Below, piece after piece: positions 53,125 through 62,320 of a stretch of DNA of 64,000 nt (position 1 is its first letter; the number at the start of each line of letters is the position of its first letter). The DNA is from Bifidobacterium vansinderenii. Its GTDB lineage: Bacteria > Actinomycetota > Actinomycetes > Actinomycetales > Bifidobacteriaceae. Location: contig NZ_NEWD01000002.1 in the NCBI RefSeq assembly GCF_002234915.1, forward strand, positions 62,061-126,060, read 5' to 3'. Below the pieces are notes generated by a model that worked only from the letters and a program-made list of their open reading frames with translations, was not told where the DNA came from and searched no databases. Both the position numbers and the translations under genes were made by a program.

Positions 53125-53244
53125 GATCTTCTCTCCTGCGACTTCTGTATTGGGGATGTCCACGGATGCCTTCTGCATCCGAACCTGAGCGATTGTGAAC
53201 GGCAATCGGGGGAAAATCAAGTCTTGACTTTCCCCCGATCCGTG

Positions 53245-55917
53245 CTAGAGCTTTTCGATCGGTGCCACGCGCAGCAGCAGACGCTTGGTGCCGTCGGAGC
53301 CGAAGTTCACGGTGATCACGGAGTTGCGGCCCTTGTCCTCCACCGCCACGACGGTGCCCAGACCATACTGGTCGTGCGTCACCTTGTCACCGGTGTGGAA
53401 GTCGGCGACGTTGGGCAGGGATTCCTGATCGTTCTGCGCGGTCCTGCGCGCGGCGGCGGCCTTGGCCTTCGACAGGGAGCCGAACAGATCCTGCTGCATG
53501 CGCTTCGTGGTCACCTTGCCGGAACGTGATGATCCCGAACCGGAGCGGGAGCCACGCGAGCCGTAGGAGGACGAACCGCCGTAGGAACGGGACGAACCGG
53601 AGCCATACCGTGAGCCGGAACCACGGGAACCCGAACGGGAACCGTAGGAGGAGCCCGAACCGTATCCGGAATCGTAGGATCCGGAACCATACGATCCACC
53701 GGTCGCACGCGCGGCGGCTGACCCCCAGCGGTGTGACGACCCGTATCCGGAATCGGACGCCGATTCGAAGCCGCCGAATTCGTCGTCGTCATCGAATCCG
53801 CCGCCCCAGCCGGTTCGCATGCGTTCGGCCGAGGTCTCCCGACGCTTCCATTCGATCAGGTTCTCGGGAATGTCGTCGAGGAACTGGCTGGGCATCATCT
53901 CCGCGGCCTGCCCCCACTGAGCACGCACCGCGGCGCGGGTGACATAGAGGATCTGACGGGCACGGGTGATGCCCACATAGGCGAGACGACGCTCCTCCTC
54001 CAGTTCGCTCTCGTCCTCCATGGCGCGCGAATGCGGGAACGTGCCCTGTTCCATGCCGGTGAGGAACACCACCGGGTATTCGAGGCCCTTGGCGGTGTGC
54101 AATGTCATGAGGGTGACGGTACCGGTGTCCTCGCCCTCGCCGGGCAGCTGGTCGCTGTCGGCCACGAGCGCGGTGGTCTCCAGGAATCCGTTGAGCGTGG
54201 CGTCGGGCGTGTTCTGCTCGTACTCCGCGGCGACGGACTGCAGCTGGGAGAGATTGTCCACGCGGGTCATGTCCTGCGGGTCGGTGGATTTGCGCAGTTC
54301 GGCGAGCAGACCGGACTTGTCGAGCACTTCGGCCACGATCTCGCTCGGCTTGGTGTCGTTGGCCGCGGCGAATTCCTGCAGCGAGCGCATGAGGTCGCGG
54401 AACTGTCCGAGCAGTGTGGCGGTGCGCGTGGGCACGCCTTCGATGGTGTCCAGAGCCTCGAGGGCTCCCCACGTGGTGGTCTGGTGGTCGGCCGCATACA
54501 TGGTGATCACAGCTTCGGCACGAGCGCCGAGGCCTCGCTTGGGCACGTTGAGGATGCGTCGGAGGTTCACGTCGTCGGCCGGGTTGGCGATGGCCTGCAG
54601 GTAGGCCATCGCGTCCTTGACTTCCTTGCGCTCGTAGAACTTGGTGCCGCCGACGAGCTGGTAGGGGATGCCGGCGTTGATGAGCGCCTCCTCGAGGGAG
54701 CGCGACTGCGCGTTGGCTCGGTACATGATGGCGATGTCGGAGTAGCGGAAGCCCTCCTCCCCCGCGAGTCTGGCGATTTCGGTGGCGATCCAGGCGCCCT
54801 CCTGCTGGGCGTTGTCGGCTGCGTAGCCGATGATCTTGCTGCCTTCGCCGAGCGCGGTCCACAGCTTCTTGGGCTTGCGGCCCGGGTTGAGAGCGATCAC
54901 CGCGTTGGCGGCGTTGAGGATGGTCTGCGTGGAACGGTAGTTCTGTTCCAGCATGATGGTCTTGGCGTTCGGGAAGTCCTTCTCGAATTCCTGGATGTTG
55001 CGGATGTCGGCGCCGCGGAACGCGTAGATGGACTGGTCGGAGTCGCCCACCACGGTGATCCATGCCGGTCCCGTCTTGCCGGCGCCACGAGCGTTGGGGT
55101 CGCGCGGCTGACCGGAGTCCACGCCACCGAGCTCGCGCACGAGTACGTACTGGGCGTGGTTGGTGTCTTGGTACTCGTCGACCAGGATGTAGCGGAACTT
55201 GCGACGATAGTAGTCGGCGACCATCGGGTCGGTGCGCAGCAGTTCCACGGTGCGCATGATCAGGTCGTCGAAGTCCACGGCGTTGGCCGCGGCGAGACGG
55301 TACTGGTATTCGGCGTACACGCAGGCGTAGAGCACTTCGACGTCGCCGAAGTTGCCGATCTGGGAGCCGCGGATGCCGGGCTTGAACTGCGGGGCGTACT
55401 CCTTGAGTCGTTCCTGCCATCCGATGAGGCTGTTCTTGTAGTCGGAGATGTGGGCGAGGATGGACCGGGGCGTGTACCGCTTGACGTCGATGTTGAGTTC
55501 GTTGCAGATGATCTTGATCAGACGCTGCGAATCGGCGGTGTCGTAGATGGAGAATCCGGATTTGAGTCCGATTTTCTCGCCGTCGCGGCGCAGGATGCGC
55601 ACGCAGGCGGAGTGGAAGGTCGACACCCACATGCGCTGGGCCACGGGTCCGATCAGTGTGGTGAGTCGCTCCTTCATTTCGGCTGCGGCCTTGTTGGTGA
55701 AGGTGATGGCCAGGATCTGGCTGGGCCATGCGCCCACCTGACTGAGCAGCCATGCGATGCGTCGGGTGAGCACCCTGGTCTTGCCGGAGCCTGCGCCGGC
55801 GGCGATCAGCAGCGCCGGACCGTGATACTGCACGGCTTCGGCCTGCTGATCGTTGAGGCCGCCCAGCAGCTCCTCCGCACTGCGGGCGATTACCTCGGGT
55901 TCGTCATACATCATCAT
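53245..55917 (-). CDS. pcrA: UvrD/PcrA-type ATP-dependent DNA helicase
   Basis: A 3'-5' superfamily 1 helicase of 890 aa. Motifs: I AAGAGSGKT (39-47), Ia ITFTNKAAAEMKER, II VDEYQDTNHAQ, III GDSDQSIYAFRGAD, IV NYRSTQTILNAA, V LMTLHTAKGLEYPVVFLTG, VI VGITRARQILYVTRA. Residues about 724-800 are a low-complexity Gly/Ser/Arg/Tyr tract (SYGSGSYDSGYGSG-type) and the last 90 residues form the UvrD/PcrA Tudor-like domain (HDQYGLGTVV). Start at the first of three ATGs (55,917), with AGGGGAGCG. It acts in repair and plasmid/phage replication. Confidence 0.95.
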   Translation of the reverse strand: MMMYDEPEVIARSAEELLGGLNDQQAEAVQYHGPALLIAAGAGSGKTRVLTRRIAWLLSQVGAWPSQILAITFTNKAAAEMKERLTTLIGPVAQRMWVSTFHSACVRILRRDGEKIGLKSGFSIYDTADSQRLIKIICNELNIDVKRYTPRSILAHISDYKNSLIGWQERLKEYAPQFKPGIRGSQIGNFGDVEVLYACVYAEYQYRLAAANAVDFDDLIMRTVELLRTDPMVADYYRRKFRYILVDEYQDTNHAQYVLVRELGGVDSGQPRDPNARGAGKTGPAWITVVGDSDQSIYAFRGADIRNIQEFEKDFPNAKTIMLEQNYRSTQTILNAANAVIALNPGRKPKKLWTALGEGSKIIGYAADNAQQEGAWIATEIARLAGEEGFRYSDIAIMYRANAQSRSLEEALINAGIPYQLVGGTKFYERKEVKDAMAYLQAIANPADDVNLRRILNVPKRGLGARAEAVITMYAADHQTTTWGALEALDTIEGVPTRTATLLGQFRDLMRSLQEFAAANDTKPSEIVAEVLDKSGLLAELRKSTDPQDMTRVDNLSQLQSVAAEYEQNTPDATLNGFLETTALVADSDQLPGEGEDTGTVTLMTLHTAKGLEYPVVFLTGMEQGTFPHSRAMEDESELEEERRLAYVGITRARQILYVTRAAVRAQWGQAAEMMPSQFLDDIPENLIEWKRRETSAERMRTGWGGGFDDDDEFGGFESASDSGYGSSHRWGSAAARATGGSYGSGSYDSGYGSGSSYGSRSGSRGSGSRYGSGSSRSYGGSSSYGSRGSRSGSGSSRSGKVTTKRMQQDLFGSLSKAKAAAARRTAQNDQESLPNVADFHTGDKVTHDQYGLGTVVAVEDKGRNSVITVNFGSDGTKRLLLRVAPIEKL

Positions 55918-56066
55918 TCGCGCTCCCCTGTCCCGTTGTCGATTCATGTGGTTGTGCGTTCCTCGCGGTAAAACCGAGTACATGAATCTACCATCGGGCG
56001 CGGTCAAGCGCGACTGACGGGCAGCGTGCGGACGCATGCGTGACGGGCATCCGCACCGGTCGGGGG

Positions 56067-57671
56067 TCAGGCCTTGACGGCGTGCTCCTCGAGAAGCTCT
56101 CCCACGTTGGTGTCGTCGTCCATGTAGTGGTCGAACACGTCGGTGATCTCCTTGCCGGGCTCCTTGGTGGCGAGCGAGACCACGACGATGGCGATGGCGG
56201 AGACGATGAACGCGGGCAGCAGCTCGTAGATGCCGAAGATGCCGCCGAGGGGCTTGAGGGCGAGGTTCCAGACGAACACCGTGACGGCACCGACGAGCAT
56301 GCCGGCGATGGCGCCGTACTTGTTGGTGCGCCTCCAGTAGAGGCTGAACAGCATGAGCGGTCCGAATGAGGCGCCAAGGCCGGCCCACGCGTAGGAGACG
56401 ACCTGGAAGATGGAGGAGTTCTGGTCGGCGGCGATCACGCAGCCGAACACGAACACGACGAAGATGGTGATGCGGGCCACCCACATGACCTGACGGTCGC
56501 TGGCGTTGCGCTTGAGGATGCCGCGGAAGATGTTCTCCGCCACGGCGGATCCCGCGATGATCATGTAGCTTGACGAGGAGCTCATGGATGCGGCAAAGAT
56601 GCCGGAGACCACCACGCCGCAGATGAAGCTGGGCAGCAGCATCTGGCTGAGCACGATGAACACGCTCTCGGCGGCCGCCTGAGTGCCGAACTGGACGGGC
56701 AGCATGGCACGGCCGAACAGGCCGATGGCGATGGCGCAGCCGAGCGAGATGACGACCCACACGGTGGCGATGATCCTCGACTGCTTGATCTCCTCGGCGT
56801 CGCGCACCGACAGGAAGCGCACGAGCACCTGCGGCATGCCGAAGTATCCCAGGCCCCATGCCATCAGGGAGACGATGGTGATCAGATCGAAGTCGGTGGG
56901 TGCGCCGAACAGTGGCTGGCCGCCCTGTGCGAGCTGGGCTCCGGTGGCCGGGTCGAGCGTCGGGGTGGCGGTGTGGTTGGCGCTGATGTAGCCGGGGATG
57001 TCGGAGAGGAAGGCGGCGACATGGTCGATGCCGCCCGCGCTGATCACGGTGCCGCTGCACACCACGGCGAGCGCGAAGAACATGAGCATGCCCTGGATGA
57101 AGTCGGTGACGACGACGGACAGGTAGCCGCCGATCACGGTGTAGAGGAACACGACGATGGCGCCGAGCACCATCATGAGGTGGTAGTCGAAGCCGAAGAG
57201 GGTGTCGAACAGTTTGCCGACGGTGACGAAGCAGCTGCCCACGTAGACGGCGAAGAACACGATGATGATTACGGCCGCGATGGTGGATAGGATGTTCTTC
57301 GTGTCGCCGAACCGCTTGGAGAAGTAGTCGGGAATGGTGATGGCGTTGCCGGCGGCCACGGAGTAGCGGCGCAGGCGCTTGGCCACGATCTTCCAGTTGA
57401 GGTAGGTGCCGATGGCCAGGCCCGCGGCGGTCCATCCGGCGTCGGCGACGCCGGTGAAGTAGGCGAGGCCGGGCAGGCCCATGAGTAGCCAGCCGGACAT
57501 GTCGGAGGCTTCGGCGGACAGTGCGGTGAGCCATGGGCCGACTCCTCGGCCACCGGCGAAGTACTGGGATGCGGATGAGTTGGATCGCCTCGAATAGAAG
57601 AATCCCACCGACAGCATGGCCACGAAATACAGGACCATCGCCAAGAACACCCAGATATCGCTGGTTTGCAT
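56067..57671 (-). CDS. Sodium/solute symporter (PutP-like)
   Basis: A 534-residue sodium:solute symporter family protein with about thirteen membrane segments. It has the family sodium-site motif ASDMSGWLLMGLPGLAYFTG (about 55-75), GYFGMPQVLVRFLSVRD and VWVVISLGCAIAIGLFGRAM, and matches proline transporters (PutP) closely in these segments. Start ATG at 57,671, preceded by CGGAGGAGC. The C-terminal soluble tail is acidic. It is divergent from xpt. Solute is likely proline but not proved. Confidence 0.88.
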   Translation of the reverse strand: MQTSDIWVFLAMVLYFVAMLSVGFFYSRRSNSSASQYFAGGRGVGPWLTALSAEASDMSGWLLMGLPGLAYFTGVADAGWTAAGLAIGTYLNWKIVAKRLRRYSVAAGNAITIPDYFSKRFGDTKNILSTIAAVIIIVFFAVYVGSCFVTVGKLFDTLFGFDYHLMMVLGAIVVFLYTVIGGYLSVVVTDFIQGMLMFFALAVVCSGTVISAGGIDHVAAFLSDIPGYISANHTATPTLDPATGAQLAQGGQPLFGAPTDFDLITIVSLMAWGLGYFGMPQVLVRFLSVRDAEEIKQSRIIATVWVVISLGCAIAIGLFGRAMLPVQFGTQAAAESVFIVLSQMLLPSFICGVVVSGIFAASMSSSSSYMIIAGSAVAENIFRGILKRNASDRQVMWVARITIFVVFVFGCVIAADQNSSIFQVVSYAWAGLGASFGPLMLFSLYWRRTNKYGAIAGMLVGAVTVFVWNLALKPLGGIFGIYELLPAFIVSAIAIVVVSLATKEPGKEITDVFDHYMDDDTNVGELLEEHAVKA

Positions 57672-57928
57672 GAACAGCTCCTCCGCTTCCCTTTGTTGAC
57701 GCCACCGGCGCATACCGGCACGGAGACCTTACTATAGCCATCATGTCGGCATCGCCCTAATGCGTCTCACATGGTAAAGTCCAAACCCTGGTTTGTACCA
57801 CGGTACAGTCGTCATCCCACGCCCAGAGTAGTCTGCTAGACATACGTGGACGAGCACTGTCCGCGGAGTGAACAGACCGTAAACGGCGTCGGGGCGACGA
57901 ACCGGAGCCGATGATCAAAGGGGTGTGC

Positions 57929-58507
57929 ATGAAGGAACTCGAGGAGCGAATCCGCAAGGAGGGCACCGTCAAGCCCGGCAACGTGCTCAAGGTAGACGCT
58001 TTCCTCAACCATCAGTGCGATGTGGAGCTGTTCGACCACATGGGCGCGGCGTGGGCCGAGCACTTCAAGGGCAAGACCATCACCAAGATCCTCACCATCG
58101 AGGCGTCCGGCATTGGCATCGCCTGTTGCGCCGCCCGCCATTTCGGCAATGTGCCGGTGGTGTTCGCCAAGAAGGCGCAGTCCATCAATCTGGACGGCGA
58201 CCAGTACGTGACCACGATCTACTCGTACACCAAGCAGCGTGAATTCCCGGTGATCGTGGCCAAGAAGTTCCTCTCCCCCGGCGATCACGTGCTGCTGATC
58301 GACGACTTCCTCGCCAACGGCAAGGCGCTGCAGGGCCTGATCGAAATCTGCGATCATGCGGGCGCCACGGTGGAGGGCATCGGCATCGCCGTGGAGAAGG
58401 GCTTCCAGGATGGCGGCGAGCAGCTGCGCAAGGCCGGCTATGATCTGGATTCGCTGGCGATCGTCAAGTCCATGGATGCCGAGACCGGCGACATCGAATT
58501 CGCCTGA
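57929..58507 (+). CDS. xpt: Xanthine phosphoribosyltransferase
   Basis: Purine salvage: xanthine plus PRPP gives XMP. A 192-residue protein opening [19 protein letters not shown], the family start, with [31 protein letters not shown] and the PRPP-binding motif [18 protein letters not shown] (about 123-140). Met at 57,929 has AAAGGGG upstream; the open frame starts earlier at 57,911. A permease gene for the substrate lies downstream behind a terminator, as in B. subtilis xpt-pbuX. No purine riboswitch was found in the 5' region. Confidence 0.95.
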   Translation: MKELEERIRKEGTVKPGNVLKVDAFLNHQCDVELFDHMGAAWAEHFKGKTITKILTIEASGIGIACCAARHFGNVPVVFAKKAQSINLDGDQYVTTIYSYTKQREFPVIVAKKFLSPGDHVLLIDDFLANGKALQGLIEICDHAGATVEGIGIAVEKGFQDGGEQLRKAGYDLDSLAIVKSMDAETGDIEFA

Positions 58508-58550
58508 TCGGTTTCGGGCGGCCCCACCGCCCGTTTCATGATCGTTCCCG

Positions 58551-58582
58551 AGGGAGGGTCGACATTCTCACCCTCCCTTTTT
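58551..58582 (+). terminator. Terminator after xpt
   Basis: AGGGAGGGT pairs with ACCCTCCCT around 10 bases, followed by TTTT. It separates xpt from the permease gene. Confidence 0.88.
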
Positions 58583-58654
58583 CATGCCGTCCGGCACATG
58601 GGTTCGGGAGTCCGTCGGGACGGCGGTCCATCAAGGAATCAAGAGAGGAAACAG

Positions 58655-60037
58655 ATGAGTGACAAAGTCACCGAGAACGGTGGAGAGAAGCACCGTTCCG
58701 GTATCTCGTTCGAGGCGCTGAGCAGTCTTGACGCCCCGGTTTCGTTCTGGAAGGGCATTCCCTTCGGCCTGCAGCATGTGATGGCCATGTTCGTGGCGAA
58801 TCTGGCGCCGATCTTCATCGTGGCCTCCGCCGCGAAGATGAGTCCGGAGCAGTCGGCCACGGTCATTCAGGCCGGTCTGCTGGTGGCGGGTCTGGGCACC
58901 TGCCTGCAGCTGTACGGCGCCTGGCGCATCGGTTCGAAGCTGCCGATGGTCACGGGTATCTCGTTCACGTATGTGGCGGCGGCCGTGGCGATCTGCGCCG
59001 ACAAGGGTTACGGCGCCGTGGTGGGCGCGGTGATGGTCGGCGGCCTGCTCGAGCTCGTGCTCGGCCTGACCGCGAAGTACTGGCGTCGGTTCGTGCCGCC
59101 GATCGTCTCCGCGATCGTGGTCACCTCGATCGGCTTCTCGCTGCTGACCGTGGGCGCCACGAGCTTCGGCGGCGGTTCCGGGGCGAAGGACTTCGGCAGC
59201 TGGCAGAATCTGACGCTCGGCCTGATCTCGCTGGTTGCCTGCCTGGCGTTCCAGCTGCTGATGAAGGGCACCGCCAAGCAGCTGTCCGTGCTGTTCGGCC
59301 TGGTGGTCGGTTATGTGGTGGCCATCTGCATGGGCAAGGTCGATTTCTCTGGCTTCCAGCATCTGGCGATCGTGTCCGTACCGCAGTTCATGCCGTTCCG
59401 CCCCGAGTTCGACTGGGGTGCGATCATCTCGCTGGGTCTGCTGTACGTCGTGTCTTCGGTCGAGGTGCTTGGCGACACCGCCGCCCTGACGAAGGTGGGT
59501 CTCAACAGGCTCCCCACCGAGCGTGAGACCGCCGGCGCAATCGCCGGCGACGGTCTGATCTCCTCGGTCTCCGGCCTGTTCGGCTGCCTGCCGCTGACCT
59601 CGTTCGCGCAGAACATCGGACTGGTGGCCATGACCAAGGTCGTCAACCGCAAGGTAATTCTCTCCGGCGGCGTGATCCTGATTCTCGCGAGCTTCGTTCC
59701 GGCCATCGCCGAGGTGTTCAACTCGCTGCCGCAGGCCGTGCTCGGCGGTTGCACGATCATGATGTTCGGCAACATCATCCTCTCCGGCTTCCAGATGATC
59801 TCCGAGGCCGGCTATACGCAGCGCAACATCACCATCGCGGCGCTTTCGCTGACCATCGGCATCGGCTTCACCCAGGTGAGCGACATCTTCGTGCACTTCC
59901 CGGCCCTGTTCCAGCAGATCTTCGCCTCGAACTGCATCGCCGTGGCGTTCGTCGTGGCCGTAATCCTCAACCTCGTGCTGCCAAGCGAGGACCACTTCCT
60001 CTCGGCGCCGAAGGAGCAGCCGGCCGACGCCGAATGA
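58655..60037 (+). CDS. Xanthine/uracil permease (NCS2 family)
   Basis: A 460-residue nucleobase:cation symporter with about fourteen membrane segments. The NCS2 motifs are QHVMAMFVANLAPIF (near the N-terminus), the substrate-site segment VSSVEVLGDTAAL and TSFAQNIGLVAMTKV (QNxG motif). The region PMVTGISFTYVAAAVAI also matches. The place next to xpt points to xanthine (PbuX-like) rather than uracil. Start ATG 58,655 with GAGAGGAAAC upstream. A terminator stands 73 bases further on. Confidence 0.92.
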   Translation: MSDKVTENGGEKHRSGISFEALSSLDAPVSFWKGIPFGLQHVMAMFVANLAPIFIVASAAKMSPEQSATVIQAGLLVAGLGTCLQLYGAWRIGSKLPMVTGISFTYVAAAVAICADKGYGAVVGAVMVGGLLELVLGLTAKYWRRFVPPIVSAIVVTSIGFSLLTVGATSFGGGSGAKDFGSWQNLTLGLISLVACLAFQLLMKGTAKQLSVLFGLVVGYVVAICMGKVDFSGFQHLAIVSVPQFMPFRPEFDWGAIISLGLLYVVSSVEVLGDTAALTKVGLNRLPTERETAGAIAGDGLISSVSGLFGCLPLTSFAQNIGLVAMTKVVNRKVILSGGVILILASFVPAIAEVFNSLPQAVLGGCTIMMFGNIILSGFQMISEAGYTQRNITIAALSLTIGIGFTQVSDIFVHFPALFQQIFASNCIAVAFVVAVILNLVLPSEDHFLSAPKEQPADAE

Positions 60038-60098
60038 TCATTCATCCGTGACCGTTCGAACGACGGCACGGCCACGGAACGCATAGTCAAACATAGTC

Positions 60099-60146
60099 AA
60101 AGGTGCTTCTGACACGGACCATACCGTGTCGGAAGCACCTTTTTTT
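60099..60146. terminator. Bidirectional terminator
   Basis: A 19-bp stem with one wobble pair (AAAGGTGCTTCTGACACGG against CCGTGTCGGAAGCACCTTT) and a run of seven Ts on the + strand. It can serve the permease gene and, in reverse, the convergent glucuronidase gene. Confidence 0.93.
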
Positions 60147-60178
60147 CATGCCGCCAGACCCGTGGATAGGCCTGCGGA

Positions 60179-62032
60179 TCAGCCCTTGTATCCGAAGTCC
60201 GGAATGGCGGCCCAGCGGTCGCGCAGGAAGTGGGCGGCCATCTTGGGCTGGCGGTCGCGAGTGAGGATGCCCTTGCGGTTGCCCTCCACGCGCATGGTGC
60301 CCTGGATGGTCACGAAGTCGGCGAAGTTCCACAGCTGTTCGCCGATGAACCACGGACGCTTGTCGATCTCCGCGTCGATGCGGGCGAAGTAGTCGCGCTG
60401 GTATTCCTCGCTCCACATCTTGCCGTGGGTGCCGTGCACGCCCTCCATGGTGTCCGCGCCGTACTCGGTGAACATGACCGGCTTGCCGATCTTCTCCCAC
60501 CAGTCGAGCTCGTAGTTCAGGGCGTAGCAGGCCGCGTCGAGATCGCCGGACAGGTTGTACCAGCCGTAGTAGCGGTTGAGGCACACCACGTCCATGGTGC
60601 GGGTGACGAGATCCTTGGTGTAGTCGTTCTGGCAGCACACGATCGTGACCGGGCGGTTCTGCGGGTCCTCCGCGTGCGCGAGCTCGTACAGCGGAGTGAA
60701 GTACCTGAGCGCGTTCTCGGACTTCTCGCCGCCCTGGTCGTACCACGGCTCGTTGGCGAGCGACCACATGACCACGCTCGGATGGTTCTTGTCTCGGGCG
60801 ATCATGTCGCGGATCACCTGCTGGTGGTGTTCGAACAGCGGCTTGTTCGTGTACTGGGGCCAGCTCATACCCACCGCCGGGGTCTCGTCGATGATCACGA
60901 TGCCCTCGCGGTCGCACAGGTCGTACATGTTCTCCGCGTACGGGTAGTGCGAGGTGCGGAACGAGTTGGCGTTGAGCCAGTGGATGAGCGAGACGTCCTT
61001 GACGTTGAGCAGCTGGTCGGTGCCGCGGCCGTGGAAGTAGCTGTCCTCGTGCTTGCCGAAGCCCTTGAAGTAGAACGGTCTGCCGTTGATAAGGAACTTC
61101 TGATCCTTCACCTCAACGGTGCGGACGCCGAAGGTCTGATCGTATTCGTCGTCCGAGCCCTTCGCCTGGCCGGCGAGCGCGACGTGCGCGGTGTACAGGT
61201 ATGCGGCGCCCGGATTCCACAGGTGTGCGGCCGGCAGGTCGATCTCGCCCTTGGTTCCGGTCGCCGTGGCGACGGTGGCGCCCTGTTCGTCTCGGATCGT
61301 CACGCTCACGCGGTCGCCGCTTTCGTCTGCGGATGCTCCGCCGAGCGTCACCTCGTAGCCGATGACCGCCGGTCCGGTCTCACCGTCGTGTAGTCCTTCG
61401 GTAACGGCCTTGGTGGTCACGGCCACGTCGGCGATGTATGTGCGCGGCGTGGTGTAGATCTCCACGTGTCGGTTGAGGCCGGCGAAGTTGAAGAAGTCGA
61501 AGTTCGGACGGTTCTGCGGCTTGGCCCAGCGCTTGCCCGCCTCCACGGAGGGGATGCCGGCGTTGTCGGAGCCGAAGAACGCCACGTTGCCTTCGTTGCC
61601 GATCGGCAGGGTGGACTGGTTGATGCGGTTGTCGATGGCGACGGCGAGCAGGTTGTCGCCGGGCTTGATCCTGTCGGTCACGTCGAACTCGAACGGCAGG
61701 AATCCGCCCTTGTGACTGCCGATGCACTCGCCGTTCAGGTATACGTCCGCGGCATGGGTGGCGGCGTCGAATCGCAGTACCACGCGCTGGCCGTCGATCA
61801 CGCGTTCGGGCAGACTGAACGTGCGCTGGTAGACGACCCATCCGTATACATCGTACAGATCGGTCATGTCGTTCTGATCGTTGTAGGAGCCGGGGACTGC
61901 CATGGGGATGGGTTCGGGCAGGGCCTCGGCGGTCCATTCGGCTGGATAGTCGTTCTCGCCGGCGGTTCTGAAGTTCCATACGCCGTCAAGGCTGAACACC
62001 ATGCGTGCGTCATTGGTCTGTGGGTAGAGCAT
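60179..62032 (-). CDS. uidA: Beta-glucuronidase (glycoside hydrolase family 2)
   Basis: Releases glucuronic acid from glucuronides. At 617 aa it has the three-domain GH2 layout: jelly-roll sugar-binding N-domain (about 1-190, SLDGVWNFRTAGENDYPAEW), Ig-like domain and TIM barrel. Acid/base Glu428 in WSLANEPWYD, nucleophile Glu523 in VMFTEYGADT, and the N-x-K motif Asn585/Lys587 in GNRKGILTRD that recognises the glucuronate carboxylate; together these separate it from beta-galactosidases. No signal peptide, so it is intracellular. A single gene; no regulator or glucuronide transporter beside it. Confidence 0.92.
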   Translation of the reverse strand: MLYPQTNDARMVFSLDGVWNFRTAGENDYPAEWTAEALPEPIPMAVPGSYNDQNDMTDLYDVYGWVVYQRTFSLPERVIDGQRVVLRFDAATHAADVYLNGECIGSHKGGFLPFEFDVTDRIKPGDNLLAVAIDNRINQSTLPIGNEGNVAFFGSDNAGIPSVEAGKRWAKPQNRPNFDFFNFAGLNRHVEIYTTPRTYIADVAVTTKAVTEGLHDGETGPAVIGYEVTLGGASADESGDRVSVTIRDEQGATVATATGTKGEIDLPAAHLWNPGAAYLYTAHVALAGQAKGSDDEYDQTFGVRTVEVKDQKFLINGRPFYFKGFGKHEDSYFHGRGTDQLLNVKDVSLIHWLNANSFRTSHYPYAENMYDLCDREGIVIIDETPAVGMSWPQYTNKPLFEHHQQVIRDMIARDKNHPSVVMWSLANEPWYDQGGEKSENALRYFTPLYELAHAEDPQNRPVTIVCCQNDYTKDLVTRTMDVVCLNRYYGWYNLSGDLDAACYALNYELDWWEKIGKPVMFTEYGADTMEGVHGTHGKMWSEEYQRDYFARIDAEIDKRPWFIGEQLWNFADFVTIQGTMRVEGNRKGILTRDRQPKMAAHFLRDRWAAIPDFGYKG

Positions 62033-62173
62033 TCCGCTTCCTCCCTGTATTGTCGACAGCTTTGTCTCTTACTGTTCATAATACACGAGATTCACGCAGT
62101 TTTGATCAGTTTTGCACATTTTCTATCAGAAGATGTCAGAGCGTCGGCAAGACGACGTTCCACCCGTCCGCCG

Positions 62174-62221
62174 AAAAAGCCAGAGGGCCCGCCCCGGTGG
62201 AATTTCCGGGGCGGGCCCTCT
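62174..62221 (-). terminator. Terminator of nhaA
   Basis: A 16-bp perfect stem (AGAGGGCCCGCCCCGG with its complement) around eight bases, followed on the minus strand by GGCTTTTT. It lies 100 bases beyond the nhaA stop, and nothing else codes in 62,033-62,320. Confidence 0.85.
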
Positions 62222-62320
62222 GCGCAGAAGGAATCGAGGCGATCGATCACGGCACGCGAACTGGACCGCGGTTCACAACGATCCGTTGTCGCCGCCACGA
62301 CGTCATCCGTATCCGCATCG

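Noticed and set aside
57757-57928. A purine riboswitch upstream of xpt
   Set aside because: The three-way junction consensus is missing; only a short GTACC/GGTAC palindrome was noticed.
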